In this document: one piece after another, positions 22,601 to 33,434 of the stretch
Numbering within the stretch: position 1 is the stretch's first letter
Layout: each line of letters begins with the position of its first letter
Origin: Symbiodinium natans
Taxonomy: Eukaryota; Sar; Dinophyceae; Suessiales; Symbiodiniaceae
Direction: 5' to 3'
NCBI GenBank assembly: GCA_905221605.1
Contig: CAJNDS010002592.1
Span: 277,001 to 341,000, forward strand
DNA length: 64,000 bases
The notes under the pieces: model-generated
What the model was told of the DNA's origin: nothing
The model's database searches: none
Seen by the model: only the letters and a program-made list of their open reading frames with translations
Position numbers and translations under genes: made by a program

Positions 22601-25547
22601 AGATGGTCGAAGTGCTGCATGTTGAACAACTTGTTTTTCCTGCGTGGAATGCAGGTTGACAACTTGAATGTCGCGTTCCCAGACAAGGAGCAGAGTGTCA
22701 TCGGCGTGTCCTGTCGTAGCAGTCTGGGAAAAGGCTTGGGAACTGTCACGTCCATATGGCTGGACAGGTCCATACCGGTAAAAATCACAGGCTGCTGCGT
22801 AATCGTTCTGCGCACGTACGTCAAGACAACCATGACAACCCAGCAGCAACCTGGCACTCGTTGCGCTTGACAAGCGCCGACCTTGAGGAGATTCTCAAGA
22901 ACATCAGCTTCTCTCTGCATCAGGGCGAGAAGGTAGCAGTGGTCGGACCGAACGGATGCGGCAACCCTGCCAAAGCATTTCTGGGCATCGGGCATCGGAG
23001 AGACTTCGAGCGGGCCAGAGTGTTGAGGGATGGTTGCTGTAGGAGAGCTCTCACTGGTTTCAGAGACGAGGCAAAAGCACCCTCGTCAAGGCTTTAGTGA
23101 ATGACCTCGACAAGTCCGCTCGTGTGCAAGGCTGACGTTGTTGGCGATTGCCTGTGCAATGCCGTGCATTCCCCATTTGTTGTTGCAGCGTGACCCGAAT
23201 GCAAGGCGCAGCATCCATGACCTCAGCTGGCGCTGCCTACTTCCCCCAGAGAGACCTGGCCGCATCTCGCGGCCACAAAGCACGAGTCAAGGCTGCTGCC
23301 TCCAACGACCCTAGAGTCTGTAACAAAGAAGGGTTTCACGTGACAGAATGTGACAGTACTTCTAGCTTAGTACGCAGATCAAGCCGGAAATCATGTCCCC
23401 ACAGCCACCGAGGACTTGCCGAAGCCTTCAACACAGAGGAGGGCTCAGTGCAGGATGCGCTGTACATGTCATGTGGCTTGGTGCCGTGAAGCTCGTGAAG
23501 AAGCACTGAGCACCCATCTTTTACGACAGTGCGTCATGGGACACAAGCAACATCAGTCGAACAAGAGCTACTAGCAACAGCGGTCAACCAAACCAACAAG
23601 GATAACTTCATATAACTTCACTGTGTCTCCCCAAGCTGCCAGCTTCGGCTGTGTGAGAGACTTTTTGTATGCACAGCTCTGCATCTTCAGGCACACCCTT
23701 GGAAATTGATCGCGCTGGCGGCGTCGATCCTTGGGCAGAATTCAGAGTTGCCTGATGGCCAATGCGCCACTTGCCGGCTTACGACAACCTCCTTCAGGTA
23801 CTGCTAAATTTTTGTCAGCTGGAAGTATGAGTCAGTGGTCCTCAGTGGCCTTCGTCGGTCAGTTGTGGCTCTCATCTGCAGGTGAGGCCTGCGCCCGAAA
23901 GTGAATCTTCCTGACATTTCCTGAGCCCTCCAAGGAAACAGTCCTGGACCGCTTGAGGCTCAGTGGTGTCACGGCAAAGCAGCCCGTTTCCAGCTTAAGT
24001 GGTGGCGAGAAGGCTGGGACAGCCATTTTGTGGCCAGATGCTAGGTGCAAACATGTGCAAACCGCATCAGTCCGGCAGCTTTCTCAAAGCAGGCTCGACT
24101 GGCCTTTGCCAAGTTTTTGCTGAAGCCGGTGGCTTTGTTGGTTCTCGACGAGCCGACCAATCACTTGGACATTCCTACTCGTGAGCTCCTGGAAGACGCC
24201 TTGAAGTCCTTCGAAGGTGCAAGCTTTTTACATAGCATGTGGCAGCAGAGCAGAGGCATTGCCGCATGAGTTGAACCATCCGTTGTCCCACTGCTTGCGC
24301 ACGACTTTGGATGCCCTCTTGTCCTGCTGGCTACTAAAAACAGGAGCAGCACTGGTGGTCAGCCATGATCGCGGCTTGTCGAGGATGATCGGTGATGGTT
24401 TTTGCTTCACGAAGCTCGTGTAGAGCGGTGCTTGCAATCTTCAGCTCAGCTTCACGAAGAAGTTTTATCGAGGTTTCTTCCTGCGAGAGTTCTCCACGCG
24501 AGTCCTTGAAGTCTCCCATGGCAAGATCATCGACCACCCCGGCTGGGATGACTACCAGGCGTGCACTACCCCAATCAAACAATTTCCGGAAGACGAAGGG
24601 GTCCAACAAGTAGCGAACTGTTTCGATTGTTCTTACAGGGCTTTATGTTTACTATCGGGCCCACTTGACAGAGTAAGACCATGTGTGCCACATGAACCGA
24701 GCCATGCTCAGATTCCTTGCTCCGCTACCAGGCAGCTGCTCCACCACAATGGCAGCAGGCGCAGGAGGAGGAGGCCACTTAAATGGACAAGCGTTCCATG
24801 GTAGAGCCAGCTTATGTTGTCAGTGTGCCTTGCCCCAGTTTGCATCAGTCTGCAGCCCAGTTGGCCCCCCTGACCAGAAGCCACCCTGCACAGATCACAG
24901 TTGTCAACCGCTGGGTCCGTCGAGTGACACCGATGTCGATGATATTGTAAAGCCCTTTTACTCCCGTGGTATTGCGCTCGAAAGCACGTTCAACAGAGGT
25001 CAGCTTCATCAAGCAGGATGCTGTTGTTGCCAAGATTTGGTCGAGCTGCCTGGCCGTGCTCAGTCCTTTTTGGGTTTAGTGCTGCATGGCCTGGATGCCA
25101 CCGAACCCGGCTGAGGCAAGAAGATGTCCCGTTTGCGCAAGCGAGAAGGCAAAGGTACCTTGGAATCTGTGGTTGACCGTCGCAACTTCTTGACTGCAAC
25201 TTCTCGAGGTAGGCTCGTGGCCGTAAGGAGCCTAAGAAGCAAGAACCACTCAGCTTACTCCCCTGCACTTTTGATTTAGGCTGGTATCGGCTGGTGGCCG
25301 GGAGAGACTTTTGACAGTCCAAGATGTTGTAAGGCATTGGTCTGCGGCGCTTGTCCAACCGCATCGAGGCCAGCTAAGACCCAGATCTCTTATGGAGATC
25401 CACGCACCACCCAAGCTTCTGACAAGCTTAGTGGACTTTTGAACTGAACTCCCGGAGGAGTTCATGGAGAAGCCTGAGAAGGAGAACGAGGAGGAAAGTG
25501 GGTCCACAGAAGCACGTCAAGTCGCCGAAGTTTCCTCTGCAGAATAG
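19602..25547 (+). CDS. ABC-F family ATPase (GCN20/ABCF5/Uup-like), many exons, 5' end not found
   Basis: Two ABC domains in tandem without membrane segments define the ABC-F family, whose members act on ribosomes or translation. Domain 1: Walker A GPNGCGKSS (19602-19672 joined to 19789), Q-loop region RIAYMQQEAD (about 19920-19960), ELQSVFGD exon from 20419, LEEMDKLVEAL (about 20618), signature LSGGWQMR, Walker B LILLDEPTNHID, H-loop SHDRYF and the ABC-F linker extension (21500-21976). The linker continues at about 22077-22240 (KVVKNFRFPC). Domain 2: VDNLNVAFPD (22652), Walker A GPNGCGKST (split by intron 22961-23070), signature LSGGEKARLAF (intron 24013-24092), Walker B LLVLDEPTNHLD, H-loop SHDRFFLREF (intron 24371-24472), GKIIDHPGWDDYQ. 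An acidic tail (LPEEFMEKPEKENEEESGS) ends at TAG 25545-25547. Both Walker B glutamates are intact. The linker GNYVEYLE part resembles plastid or bacterial Uup-type members, so an organellar role is possible. Confidence 0.82.
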
Positions 25548-26760
25548 ATTCGGTGAGCAGATTCAGCGGCTCGGTGTATGACTTGCCATCGCCTCACTTC
25601 TACAGTAGCTGATCTGGCTGACCCAAGGTCGGTCAGGCGTTTCTCATGGGATCATTGGGCTAAGGGGCACAACCAGGAGACGGTATTGGAGATATGATGC
25701 AGCCAGGATGCTGTCATTTTGTTAGCCCTCATGAAGGTGCCGGTCTTTCTCCTCAGGATCCCGCATTAAACTTTTGTAGCCTACGCAAAATTTTCCGATA
25801 AACGAAATAGGTGCGAATGACCTACGGAACGGCGCATGAGAAGTCCGTTCCTTGAGAATCCTTGAGATATGGCCCCCGTTTGAAGAGAGAGCCTTGGGCC
25901 TGTTGAACATTTTCGGGCATGAGGACCATCTGCATTACTTGGCGCTAGCATCTGAAGCAAGATTGACAGCAAGCCGGGAGGGCCTTCGCGGACATCGCGC
26001 ATGTCAGCAAGCATGGCCTCAAAAGCTCCCAATTTGTGCAAGAATTCGGCCTCTTGACAAATCCAGTGCCCCACGTGGCCTCGTACAGAGATGGCGCATG
26101 CTGTAAGCCACGGCATGTGGGCTGGGGCTTCAGAAAACTCCAGGTTCCATGCCGACGAGTCGTAGCAACTGCAGTCTGTAGGACTTAGTTGCCCGCGCTT
26201 CCGCTGCCTGCGTGCACCTGCACCATAGAAAATGGCACGGAGCGCAATTCTCGCTGCAAGTCCTGTTCGCTTGCTTGCACTCTTGCCTCTTTCTTTGTCG
26301 AGGCACCTAGCATCGCTGCAACCACAGCAGCGGCACTGCAGTTGGACAAGGCGCATGATTCTTTGCGCAGACAACTACAGAGCGCAGTTTCCGGGTGTAG
26401 GGCATCGCCAGTTTAAGCCAGGCAAGATGGGCCAGCGCATAAACCGAAAATCAAATGCGCACGCGTGCGGCGCAGTCATTGAGGTCACAATACACTAGGG
26501 GTGCTGGCCATGACGCAGCTGTACGAAGAGAATGGTGTGTTTTAGGTGTGTCACAAGTTGACGAGTTCACGGGCGCAAGAAGAAGCTCCTTGAACATGAA
26601 TGTGGCCCTGTTCAGGTGCAATTAGGGCGTACAGATGTGTACACATGTGTACAGTCCTGGGACGGAAGGGCGATCAATCGACTCCCCGACCAAACAAGAT
26701 AGTTTTAGTTGAGCAACCAGACCCACACTCGTTACGTTCCAAGACTAGGACCACCTGAAA
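25548..26760. other. intergenic spacer, no supported gene
   Basis: Open frames on both strands overlap each other without motifs. A Cys/Ala/Leu-rich frame at 26232-26498 starts with a hydrophobic stretch (RLLALLPLSL) but I cannot defend it as a gene. No repeat was recognised. Confidence 0.4.
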
Positions 26761-26818
26761 ATGGCGAAAGTTCCCGCAATTCAAACAGCACTAGCATGCA
26801 CTAGCAATCACCAGCAAC

Positions 26819-27185
26819 TCAGTTCGGAGGAATCTGCAGCTTCGGACGTGCGCGTGCCAAACAACGTGCCAGAGGCCAGCTGCAACAAATGGATCTTCAC
26901 CCACACGGCTCCACCTGGATCACTTCGAAGCAACCATCGGCATTTGCCGTCGCTGTGGCAAGAAGTTGCGTACTGACGGCTTTTTGATGTTTTTTGTCCC
27001 TTTCAAGGTGGCAAGATCCACAGAGCAACCCGACCAGGCACTGCGAAAAGATGTCCGCGATGTGCAGCAAGGGTTTGACAATGGAGCATGACAGCATTGG
27101 TCCCTTCCGCTGCATGCTGAAGAGATTGCAGGTCCAGGAGGCTAGGATTGAGACTCCGCCACAGGACCCGTGAACAAAGCAGGGC
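26819..27185 (+). repeat. dispersed gene-fragment module, copy R1
   Basis: It contains three conserved segments in order: ESAASDVRVPNNVPEAS (26829), VARSTEQPDQALRKDVRDVQ (about 27007) and RLQVQEARIETPPQD (about 27118). Between the first two, a frame reads HFEATIGICRRCGKKL, a possible zinc-ribbon exon. Paralogous segments occur at 27309, 33360 and 34980. Changes between copies keep the reading frame in these segments, so they derive from real exons. The product is unknown. Confidence 0.6.
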
Positions 27186-27308
27186 CGCAAGTATCCGCAA
27201 GTGAGCAAGACACCGAACACATATGGCATGGTGCGGTCAGAGTGGTCTCACCTGTCGTCATATACACCTGCCTACGGCTGTTCACAGGGGCAGCAGTGCA
27301 GCAGCAGC

Positions 27309-27473
27309 TCAGTTTGCAGGAATCTGCAGCTTCGGACGTGCACGTGCTCAACAACGTGCCAGAGGCCAGTTTGTCTCTGCGGCAAGAGGTTTTCTTACTG
27401 GCTCGAACGAGTAAGCGCCTAGCGACAAGGCTGACATGACAGGAACAGTGATTCCAAGCCATGGTGGTGACAC
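27309..27473 (+). repeat. dispersed gene-fragment module, copy R2 (partial)
   Basis: It begins with the ESAASDV segment (LQESAASDVHVLNNVPEAS). After about 85 bp it switches to the CTCGAACGAGTAAGCGCC element (27405-27473), also present before tandem copy 2 at 16671-16737. At 27471 it joins the 144-bp block shared with 15122-15265. This is a mosaic of three repeat families within about 300 bp. Confidence 0.65.
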
Positions 27474-27614
27474 ATGCACTGATATCTGTACATATGTAGA
27501 TCCACAACTACATGTGAGCAGCTAAGTGTGCAGAGATCAGTGTGTGTATCTATATAAGCATACAGAAACATACATTGACATATTCAGCCTTGTTAGGTCA
27601 TGTGTTGACAATAT
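27471..27614 (+). repeat. left flank of the split duplication
   Basis: Identical over 144 bp to 15122-15265. The continuation of that sequence resumes at 32603. The two flanks overlap by 2 bases (AT) when projected on the unsplit copy. Confidence 0.93.
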
Positions 27615-28679
27615 TTAATGGCTACCGCCAGTGCCGCCGACCCCACCCCCCGCCATTTTAGGGTGCCTCAGGGCTTAGGGAGTTTCTTGGGTGGCTTCGG
27701 CTTGGGCAGCTTGGGGTAGTTGGAGGATTTGGGCGCCCTTTGCAGGGATGACGCTATGAGGGTTTAGGGTTTAGGGCTAGTTCGCAGCCTTTTGGGAGAG
27801 GGGGGGGCCTTCACACTGGTGGCGGGCGGTGCGGATGGCGGCTCGTCAGCGTGGGTGGCTCAGGGGGCGGGTGGCTTGGGGCGGTCTTGGTGGTTCGGGT
27901 CATGTGGGTGGTTGGGGTGATGTGGGGTTCGGGTGGTGTGGGTGTTTGGCGGCATGGCTTCGTTCATGTACAGACTGTACAGCCTCAGAGTGTCCTACTG
28001 TGCATACCTAGGCTGGGCACTCTGATAGGATTCCTGACCCTTGAGGCGGCTGCGGGCAAGTGAGCGAGGAAAGAAATATACAAATTTGTTAAGTTTACCT
28101 GTAACTCCGTATCAGTTTTGTGGGGCCCCTGCAGGGTCCCAGGAAGGGACCAAGCAGGGCAGCCCCCCCAACTAGAAAAACCTAGATGAATTTAGAATCT
28201 GTCCCCATGTGCTTGCATAAAGGCCCACGGGAGGGGGACCCAAGGACCCCCCGGGGCAACCGGCACCCCGAGAACCAACGCGGATCCTGCAAAAACAGGG
28301 CGACCGACCCAAGGACCGGCGGAGGGTGGGAGAAGCGGGCGACCGACCCAAAGACCGGCGGAGGAGGAAGTTTTAAAACTTGCGTTTTGCGTTGTTCTAT
28401 ACGTCCTGTTGAGTCGGGCCTTTTTTGCTTTGTTCTAAGCGTCAAAGTGGGCAGATTCCAAATTCCACCGAATCCCGGTGCCCTATGCTCCCTTAGAAGG
28501 GCCCCCATGGCTCAAATCCTTCGGCTAATCCAGGGCATTTAGCCTTGCGAGCAGCACAACGGCAAAGTTTGGATTGCGAGCCAGGGGTCGGTCAGAAGAG
28601 CGTTTGGAAGCGAGGCTTCAAACGGCGCGCGAGGTTCACGAAGCGGGTTGGTTGGGGTCACACGCCCGACATGACGAAC
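27615..28679. other. left part of the 5-kb block: G/T-rich sequence and short repeats
   Basis: The start is G-rich on the + strand (27640-27960), with degenerate telomere-like units GGGTTTAGGGTTTAGGG at 27763-27780. A 28-bp element with CGACCGACCCAAGGACCGGC at its core is present twice in tandem, about 28297-28331 and 28337-28371, with one base differing in the core. No gene is supported. Confidence 0.6.
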
Positions 28680-30800
28680 ACCTCAAAAACATAGGCAAAC
28701 GATGGAGCAAAGACAACAGAAACGAAGAAGCACGCAAAGAACAATGAAATCAGAAATACAAGCAAAATAGGTCACGGACTTTCTCTCCTACTCAGGCAGA
28801 ACAAATTAAAAGGAGAACAGCTCAAAAACATAGGCAAATGCTATGCCAAAAAACACGAACAAGCATGCAAACAGCAATGCAAACGGAAATAAAAGCAACG
28901 TAGGTGACGGAGTTCTTTCTCCCACCCAGGCATAGGACAAAAGAAGAACACCTCAAAAACACAGGCAAATGCTTGCTCAAAACCCAGAGAAACGACAAAG
29001 GACGCAAAGAATGAAAACGGAAATAAATCCAAGGTAGCGGACGGAGTTTTACCTCCTGCCCAGGCATAGGAGAAAAGAGGAACGCCTCAAAAAGAGAGGC
29101 AAATGCTGGATCAAAAGCAACACAAACGCAGAAGGAGGCAAAGAGCAATGAAATCAGAAATACAAGCAAAATAGGTCACGGAGTTTCTCTCCTACTCAGG
29201 CAGAACAAATGACAAGGAGAACAGCTCAAAAACACAGGCAAATGCTATGCCAAAAATCACGAACAAGCATGCAAACAGCAATGCAAACGGAAATACAAGC
29301 AATGTAGGTGACGGAGTTCTATCTCCCGCCCAGGCATAGGACAAAAGAAGAACACCTCAAAAACACAGGCAAATGCTTGATCAAAACCCAGAGAAACGAC
29401 AAAGGACGCAAAGAACAATGAAAACGGAAATAAAACCAAGGTAGCGGACGGAGTTTTACCTCCTGCCCAGGCATAGGAGAAAAGAGGAACACCTCATAAA
29501 GAGAGGCAAAGGCTGGATCAAAAGCAACACAAACGCAGAAGGAGGCAAAGAGCAATGAAATCAGAAATACAAGCAAAATAGGTCACGGAGTTTCTCTCCT
29601 ACTCAGGCAGAACAAATGACAAGGAGAACAGCTCAAAAACACAGGCAAATGCTATGCCAAAAATCACGAACAAGCATGCAAACAGCAATGCAAACGGAAA
29701 TAAAAGCAATGTAGGTGACGGAGTTCTATCTCCCGCCCAGGCATAGGACAAAAGAAGAACACCTCAAAAACACAGGCAAACGCTTGATCAAAACCCAGAG
29801 AAACGACAAAGGACGCAAAGAATGAAAACGGAAATAAAACCAAGGTAGCGGACGGAGTTTTACCTCCTGCCCAGGCATAGGAGAAAAGAGGAACACCTCA
29901 AAAAGAGAGGCAAATGCTGGATCAAAAGCAACACAAACGCAGAAGGAGGCAAAGAGCAATGAAATCAGAAAGAAATACAAGCAAAATAGGTCACGGAGTT
30001 TCTCTCCTACTCAGGCAGAACAAATAAAAAGGAGAACAGCCCAAAAACATAGGCAAATGCTATGCCAAAAAACACGAACAAGCATGCAAACAGCAATGCA
30101 AACGGAAATAAAAGCAATGTAGGTGACGGAGTTCTATCTCCCACCCAGGCATAGGACAAAAGAAGAACACCTCAAAAACACGGGCAAATGCTTGATCAAA
30201 ACCCAGAGAAACGACAAAGGACGCAAAGAACAATGAAAACGGACATAAAACCAAAGTAGCGGACGGAGGTTTACCTCCTGCCCAGGCATATGTCCTGCCC
30301 AGGCATAGGAGAAAAGAGGAACACCTCAAAAAGAGAGGCAAATGCTGGAACAAATGTCAACACAAACGCAGAAGCAGGCAAAGAACAATGAAATCAGAAA
30401 TACCAGCAAAATAGGTCATGGAGTTTCTCTCCTACCCAGGCATAACAAAAGGAGAACAGCCCAAAAACATAGGCAAATGCTCTGCCAAGAAACACGAACA
30501 AGCTTGCAAACAGCAATGCAAACGGAAATAAAAGCAACAAGGTGACGGACCTCTATCTCCACCCAGGCACAGGACAAAAGAAGAACACCTCAAAAACACA
30601 GGCAAATGCTTGATCAAAACCCAGAGAAACGACAAAGGACGCAAAGAACAATGAAAACGGAAATAAAACCAAGGTAGCGGACGAAGTTTTACCTTCTGCC
30701 CAGGCATAGGAGAAAAGAGGAACACCTCAAAAAGAGAGGCAAATGCTGGATCAAAAGCAACACAAACGCAGAAGGAGGCAAAGAGCAGTGCGTCTGAACA
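28680..30800. repeat. higher-order satellite, ~405-420 bp period of three ~135-bp monomers
   Basis: The landmark TAGGTGACGG(A) recurs at 28901, 29305, 29712, 30120 and about 30539, giving spacings of 404, 407, 408 and about 419 bp. Each period has three related monomers sharing AGGCAAATGCT…CAAA…GGAAATA…GGTxxCGGA…CCAGGCA. They differ in CGAACAAGCATGC, CAGAGAAACGACAAAGGACGC and CACAAACGCAGAAGGAGGC. The longer last spacing includes a small duplication of TGCCCAGGCATA near 30280-30308. Reverse-strand frames (repeated FASF…VCLGGR-like peptides) are by-products of the periodicity. Confidence 0.92.
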
Positions 30801-30827
30801 AGGACAACACAAGAGCACCTTTAAAAC

Positions 30828-30830
<3 letters not shown>

Positions 30831-30879
<49 letters not shown>
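30831..30879. repeat. (CA)n microsatellite against an assembly gap
   Basis: At least 24 CA units run directly into the N stretch, so the true length is unknown. Confidence 0.95.
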
Positions 30880-30979
30880 NNNNNNNNNNNNNNNNNNNNN
30901 NNNNNNNNNNNNNNNNNNNNNNNNNNNNNNNNNNNNNNNNNNNNNNNNNNNNNNNNNNNNNNNNNNNNNNNNNNNNNNN
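30880..30979. other. assembly gap (100 N)
   Basis: Exactly 100 N, the usual placeholder for a scaffold join of unknown size. It separates the (CA)n end of one satellite from the G-rich satellite, so their adjacency rests on scaffolding. Confidence 0.98.
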
Positions 30980-32565
30980 GGGGGCAGCGAAGGGAGGGTT
31001 CGGGCATGCACTGGAGCCCTTGAAAACACTCCATTCTAACAGCGGGGGTGGGAAGGGCGGGGGGAGCGGGGGGGGCGGGGGCAGCGAAGGGAGGGCTCGG
31101 GCATGCACTGGAGCCCTTAAAAACACTCCATTCTAACAGCAAGGCAGCGGGAGGGGTGGGCAGGAGTGGGGCATGCACTAAACCCCTTAAAACACGCCAG
31201 TCTGACAGCAAGGCAGCGGAGGGGGTCGGCGGGAGGGGGGGGGCGGGGGGAGCAGAAGGGGCGGGGGGGGGCGGGAGCAGCGAAGGGAGGGCTCGAGCAT
31301 GCACTGGAGCCCTTAAAACACTCCATTCTAACAGCAAGGCAGCGGGAGGGGTGGGCAGGAGTGGGGCATGCACTGGAGCCTTAAAACACGCCAGTTGCCC
31401 TTGAAAACACTCCATTCTAACAGCAAGGCAGCGGGAGGGGTGGGCAGGAGGAGTGGGGTGGGAAGGGCGACGGGGAGCGGGGGGGGGGCAGCGGGAGGGG
31501 GGGTGGGAAGGGCGGGGGGGAGGGGGAGCGGGGGGGTGGGGGGGGCGGGGGCAGCGAAGGGAGGGCTCGGGCATGCACTGGAGCCCTTGAAAACACTCCA
31601 TTCTAACAGCAAGGCAGCGGGGGGGGTGGGCAGGAGTGGGGTGGGAAGGGCGAGGGGAGCAAGGCAGCGGGAGGGGGGGTGGGAAGGGCGGGGGGGCGGG
31701 GGGAGCGGGGGGGGCGGGGGGGGCGGGGGCAGCGAAGGGAGGGCTCGGGCATGCACTGGAGCCCTTAAAAACACTCCATTCTAACAGCAAGGCAGCGGGA
31801 GGGGTGGGCAGGAGTGGGGCATGCACTAAACCCCTTAAAACACGCCAATCTGACAGCAAGGCAGCGGAGGGGGTCGGCGGGGGCGGGGGGGCGGGGGGAG
31901 CGGGGGGGGCGGGGGGGGCGGGGGCAGCGAAGGGAGGGCTCGGGCATGCACTGGAGCCCTTAAAACGCAAGGCAGCGGGAGGGGTGGGCAGGAGTGGGGC
32001 ATGCACTGGAGCCCTTTACACACGCCAGTTTGACAGCAAGGCAGTGGAGGGGGTCGGCGGGGGTGGGAAGGGCGGGGGGAGCGGGGGCAGCGGGGGGGGC
32101 GGGGGGGGCGGGGGCAGCGAAGGGAGGGTTCGGGCATGCACTGGAGCCCTTGAAAACACTCCATTCTAACAGCAGGGGTGGGAAGGGCGAGGGGAGCGGG
32201 GGGAGCGGGGGGGGCGGGGGCAGCGAAGGGAGGGCTCGGGCATGCACTGGAGCCCTTAAAAACACTCCATTCTAACAGCAAGGCAGCGGGAGGGGTGGGC
32301 AGGAGTGGGGCATGCACTAAACCCCTTAAAACACGCCAGTCTGACAGCAAGGCAGCGGAGGGGGTCGGCGGGGGGGGGGGCGGGGGCGGGGGGGGGCGGG
32401 GGGGCAGCGAAGGGAGGGCTCGAGCATGCACTGGAGCCCTTAAAACACTCCATTCTAACAGCAAGGCAGCGGGAGGGGTGGGCAGGAGTGGGGCATGCAC
32501 TGGAGCCCTTAAGGGGGGGGCGGGGGGGGGCGGGGGGGGCGGGGGGGGGCAAGACTATGGGTCTT
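30980..32565. repeat. G-rich satellite with GCATGCACT core
   Basis: About fifteen copies of a core GCATGCACTGGAGCCCTTAA or GCATGCACTAAACCCCTTAA, followed by CACTCCATTCTAACAGC or CACGCCAGTCTGACAGC and then AAGGCAGCGGGAGGGGTGG. The cores are separated by G-tracts of variable length (GGGGGGCGGGG). Spacing varies from about 60 to 210 bp. Frames through it yield Pro/Ala-rich or Gly-rich peptides and are not genes. The dense G-runs could form G-quadruplexes. Confidence 0.92.
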
Positions 32566-32602
32566 CACTAGCGCCTCCCCCGCTCAAAGCTCGGGTCGGC
32601 GG

Positions 32603-33331
32603 ATATAGTATTTGCCGGCAGGTTGCGCATGCAGTTAGAAGTGCTTGCCCACATGCAAGCAGAGTTCAAGACTTGCAAGCAGAGTTCAAGACTTGCAGGC
32701 AGCGCCTCCTGCAAGTCCTGAAGCAATTCCTACACATAGAGAGGCTGGGATGATCCGGGATGCTTGTGCCATGGTCAAGAATCCTGGCTATTTCACCATG
32801 GATTGCGGATGATTACGGCATGAGCCATAGGTGGCGGACTCCTCGCCGACACGGCCAGAAAGCTCTTCGCACAGGGATGTCCTGAGCTTATTGACACTCC
32901 ACAGACACTCCGCGTCTGAAGTTCTGAGCCCAGAGCAGTTCTGAGGCCGACCCTTCTCAGTTCTACATGGTGTTCAACGAAAAGATTCAGGATGTGCTTC
33001 AGCACTATACCTATGACTCCTCACACGTCGACTCATGGAAGACTGACATCGTTGCTGCGTGCGGCGATGCAGTGCAGGGAACGGGCTGGTGGTTCCAGTT
33101 TGAGTGTGTCATCATTCCAGCTGCAGAAGAGCTCCGAGCATGGAGTGTTCCCGAAGCACCAGAGTTTGACAAAGAGGAGGATATGTTGCTTGTGCTGGAG
33201 AACCCATCAGACACGTACAAAGTGAGGCTAACGGCAATTGGAAAGCCAGAGGCACCAGGTGCTCCTCCAGTTCAGCCAAGTCAGCCACAGCAGCCTCCAC
33301 GTCCAGTCCAAGACGAGGAGGTGTTTCGTGC
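32603..33331 (+). repeat. right flank of the split duplication
   Basis: It matches 15264 to about 15990, including the 20-bp tandem repeat and the Tctex1-like coding part. It resumes the duplicated sequence exactly where 27614 left off. Confidence 0.92.
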
Positions 33332-33434
33332 ATGTTGCATATGCATTGGACGGCTGTTTGTCCCTGTGAAGGTGACAAGACCTGCCGTGCAACCCGAGCA
33401 GGCATTGCAGAGAGATCTCCACGAAATGCAGTAA
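32818..33434 (+). pseudogene. Tctex1-like gene fragment, copy 3 (diverged)
   Basis: Same two segments as the 15- and 16-kb copies, with the same one-base shift in CAGTTCTGAGGCC and the same extra base as copy 1 near the ELIDT segment. The main frame (from 32967) reads VFNEKIQDVLQHYTYDSSHV and onward, keeping the Tctex1-like W…DIV and FQFEC positions, with substitutions relative to copies 1 and 2. After the Pro/Gln linker it continues into VTRPAVQPEQALQRDLHEMQ, the segment found in R1 and R4. This shows the Tctex1-like part and the R modules belong to one ancestral gene. Copies 1 and 2 diverge after about 15990. Confidence 0.45.

Noticed and set aside
28822-30353. Repeated minus-strand peptides with FASF…VCLGGR-like hydrophobic stretches that could look like membrane proteins
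   Set aside because: They recur exactly with the satellite period and shift frame between copies; the hydrophobicity comes from A-rich + strand sequence.
30432-32006. Minus-strand frame of 524 codons, the longest in the window
   Set aside because: It runs through the G-rich satellite, the 100-N gap (translated as X), the (CA)n run and the higher-order satellite. The product is Pro/Ala repeats followed by Cys-Val repeats.
31048-32753. Several Gly-rich + strand frames of 70-190 codons
   Set aside because: They are translations of the G-rich satellite with identical repeated peptides and no independent support.
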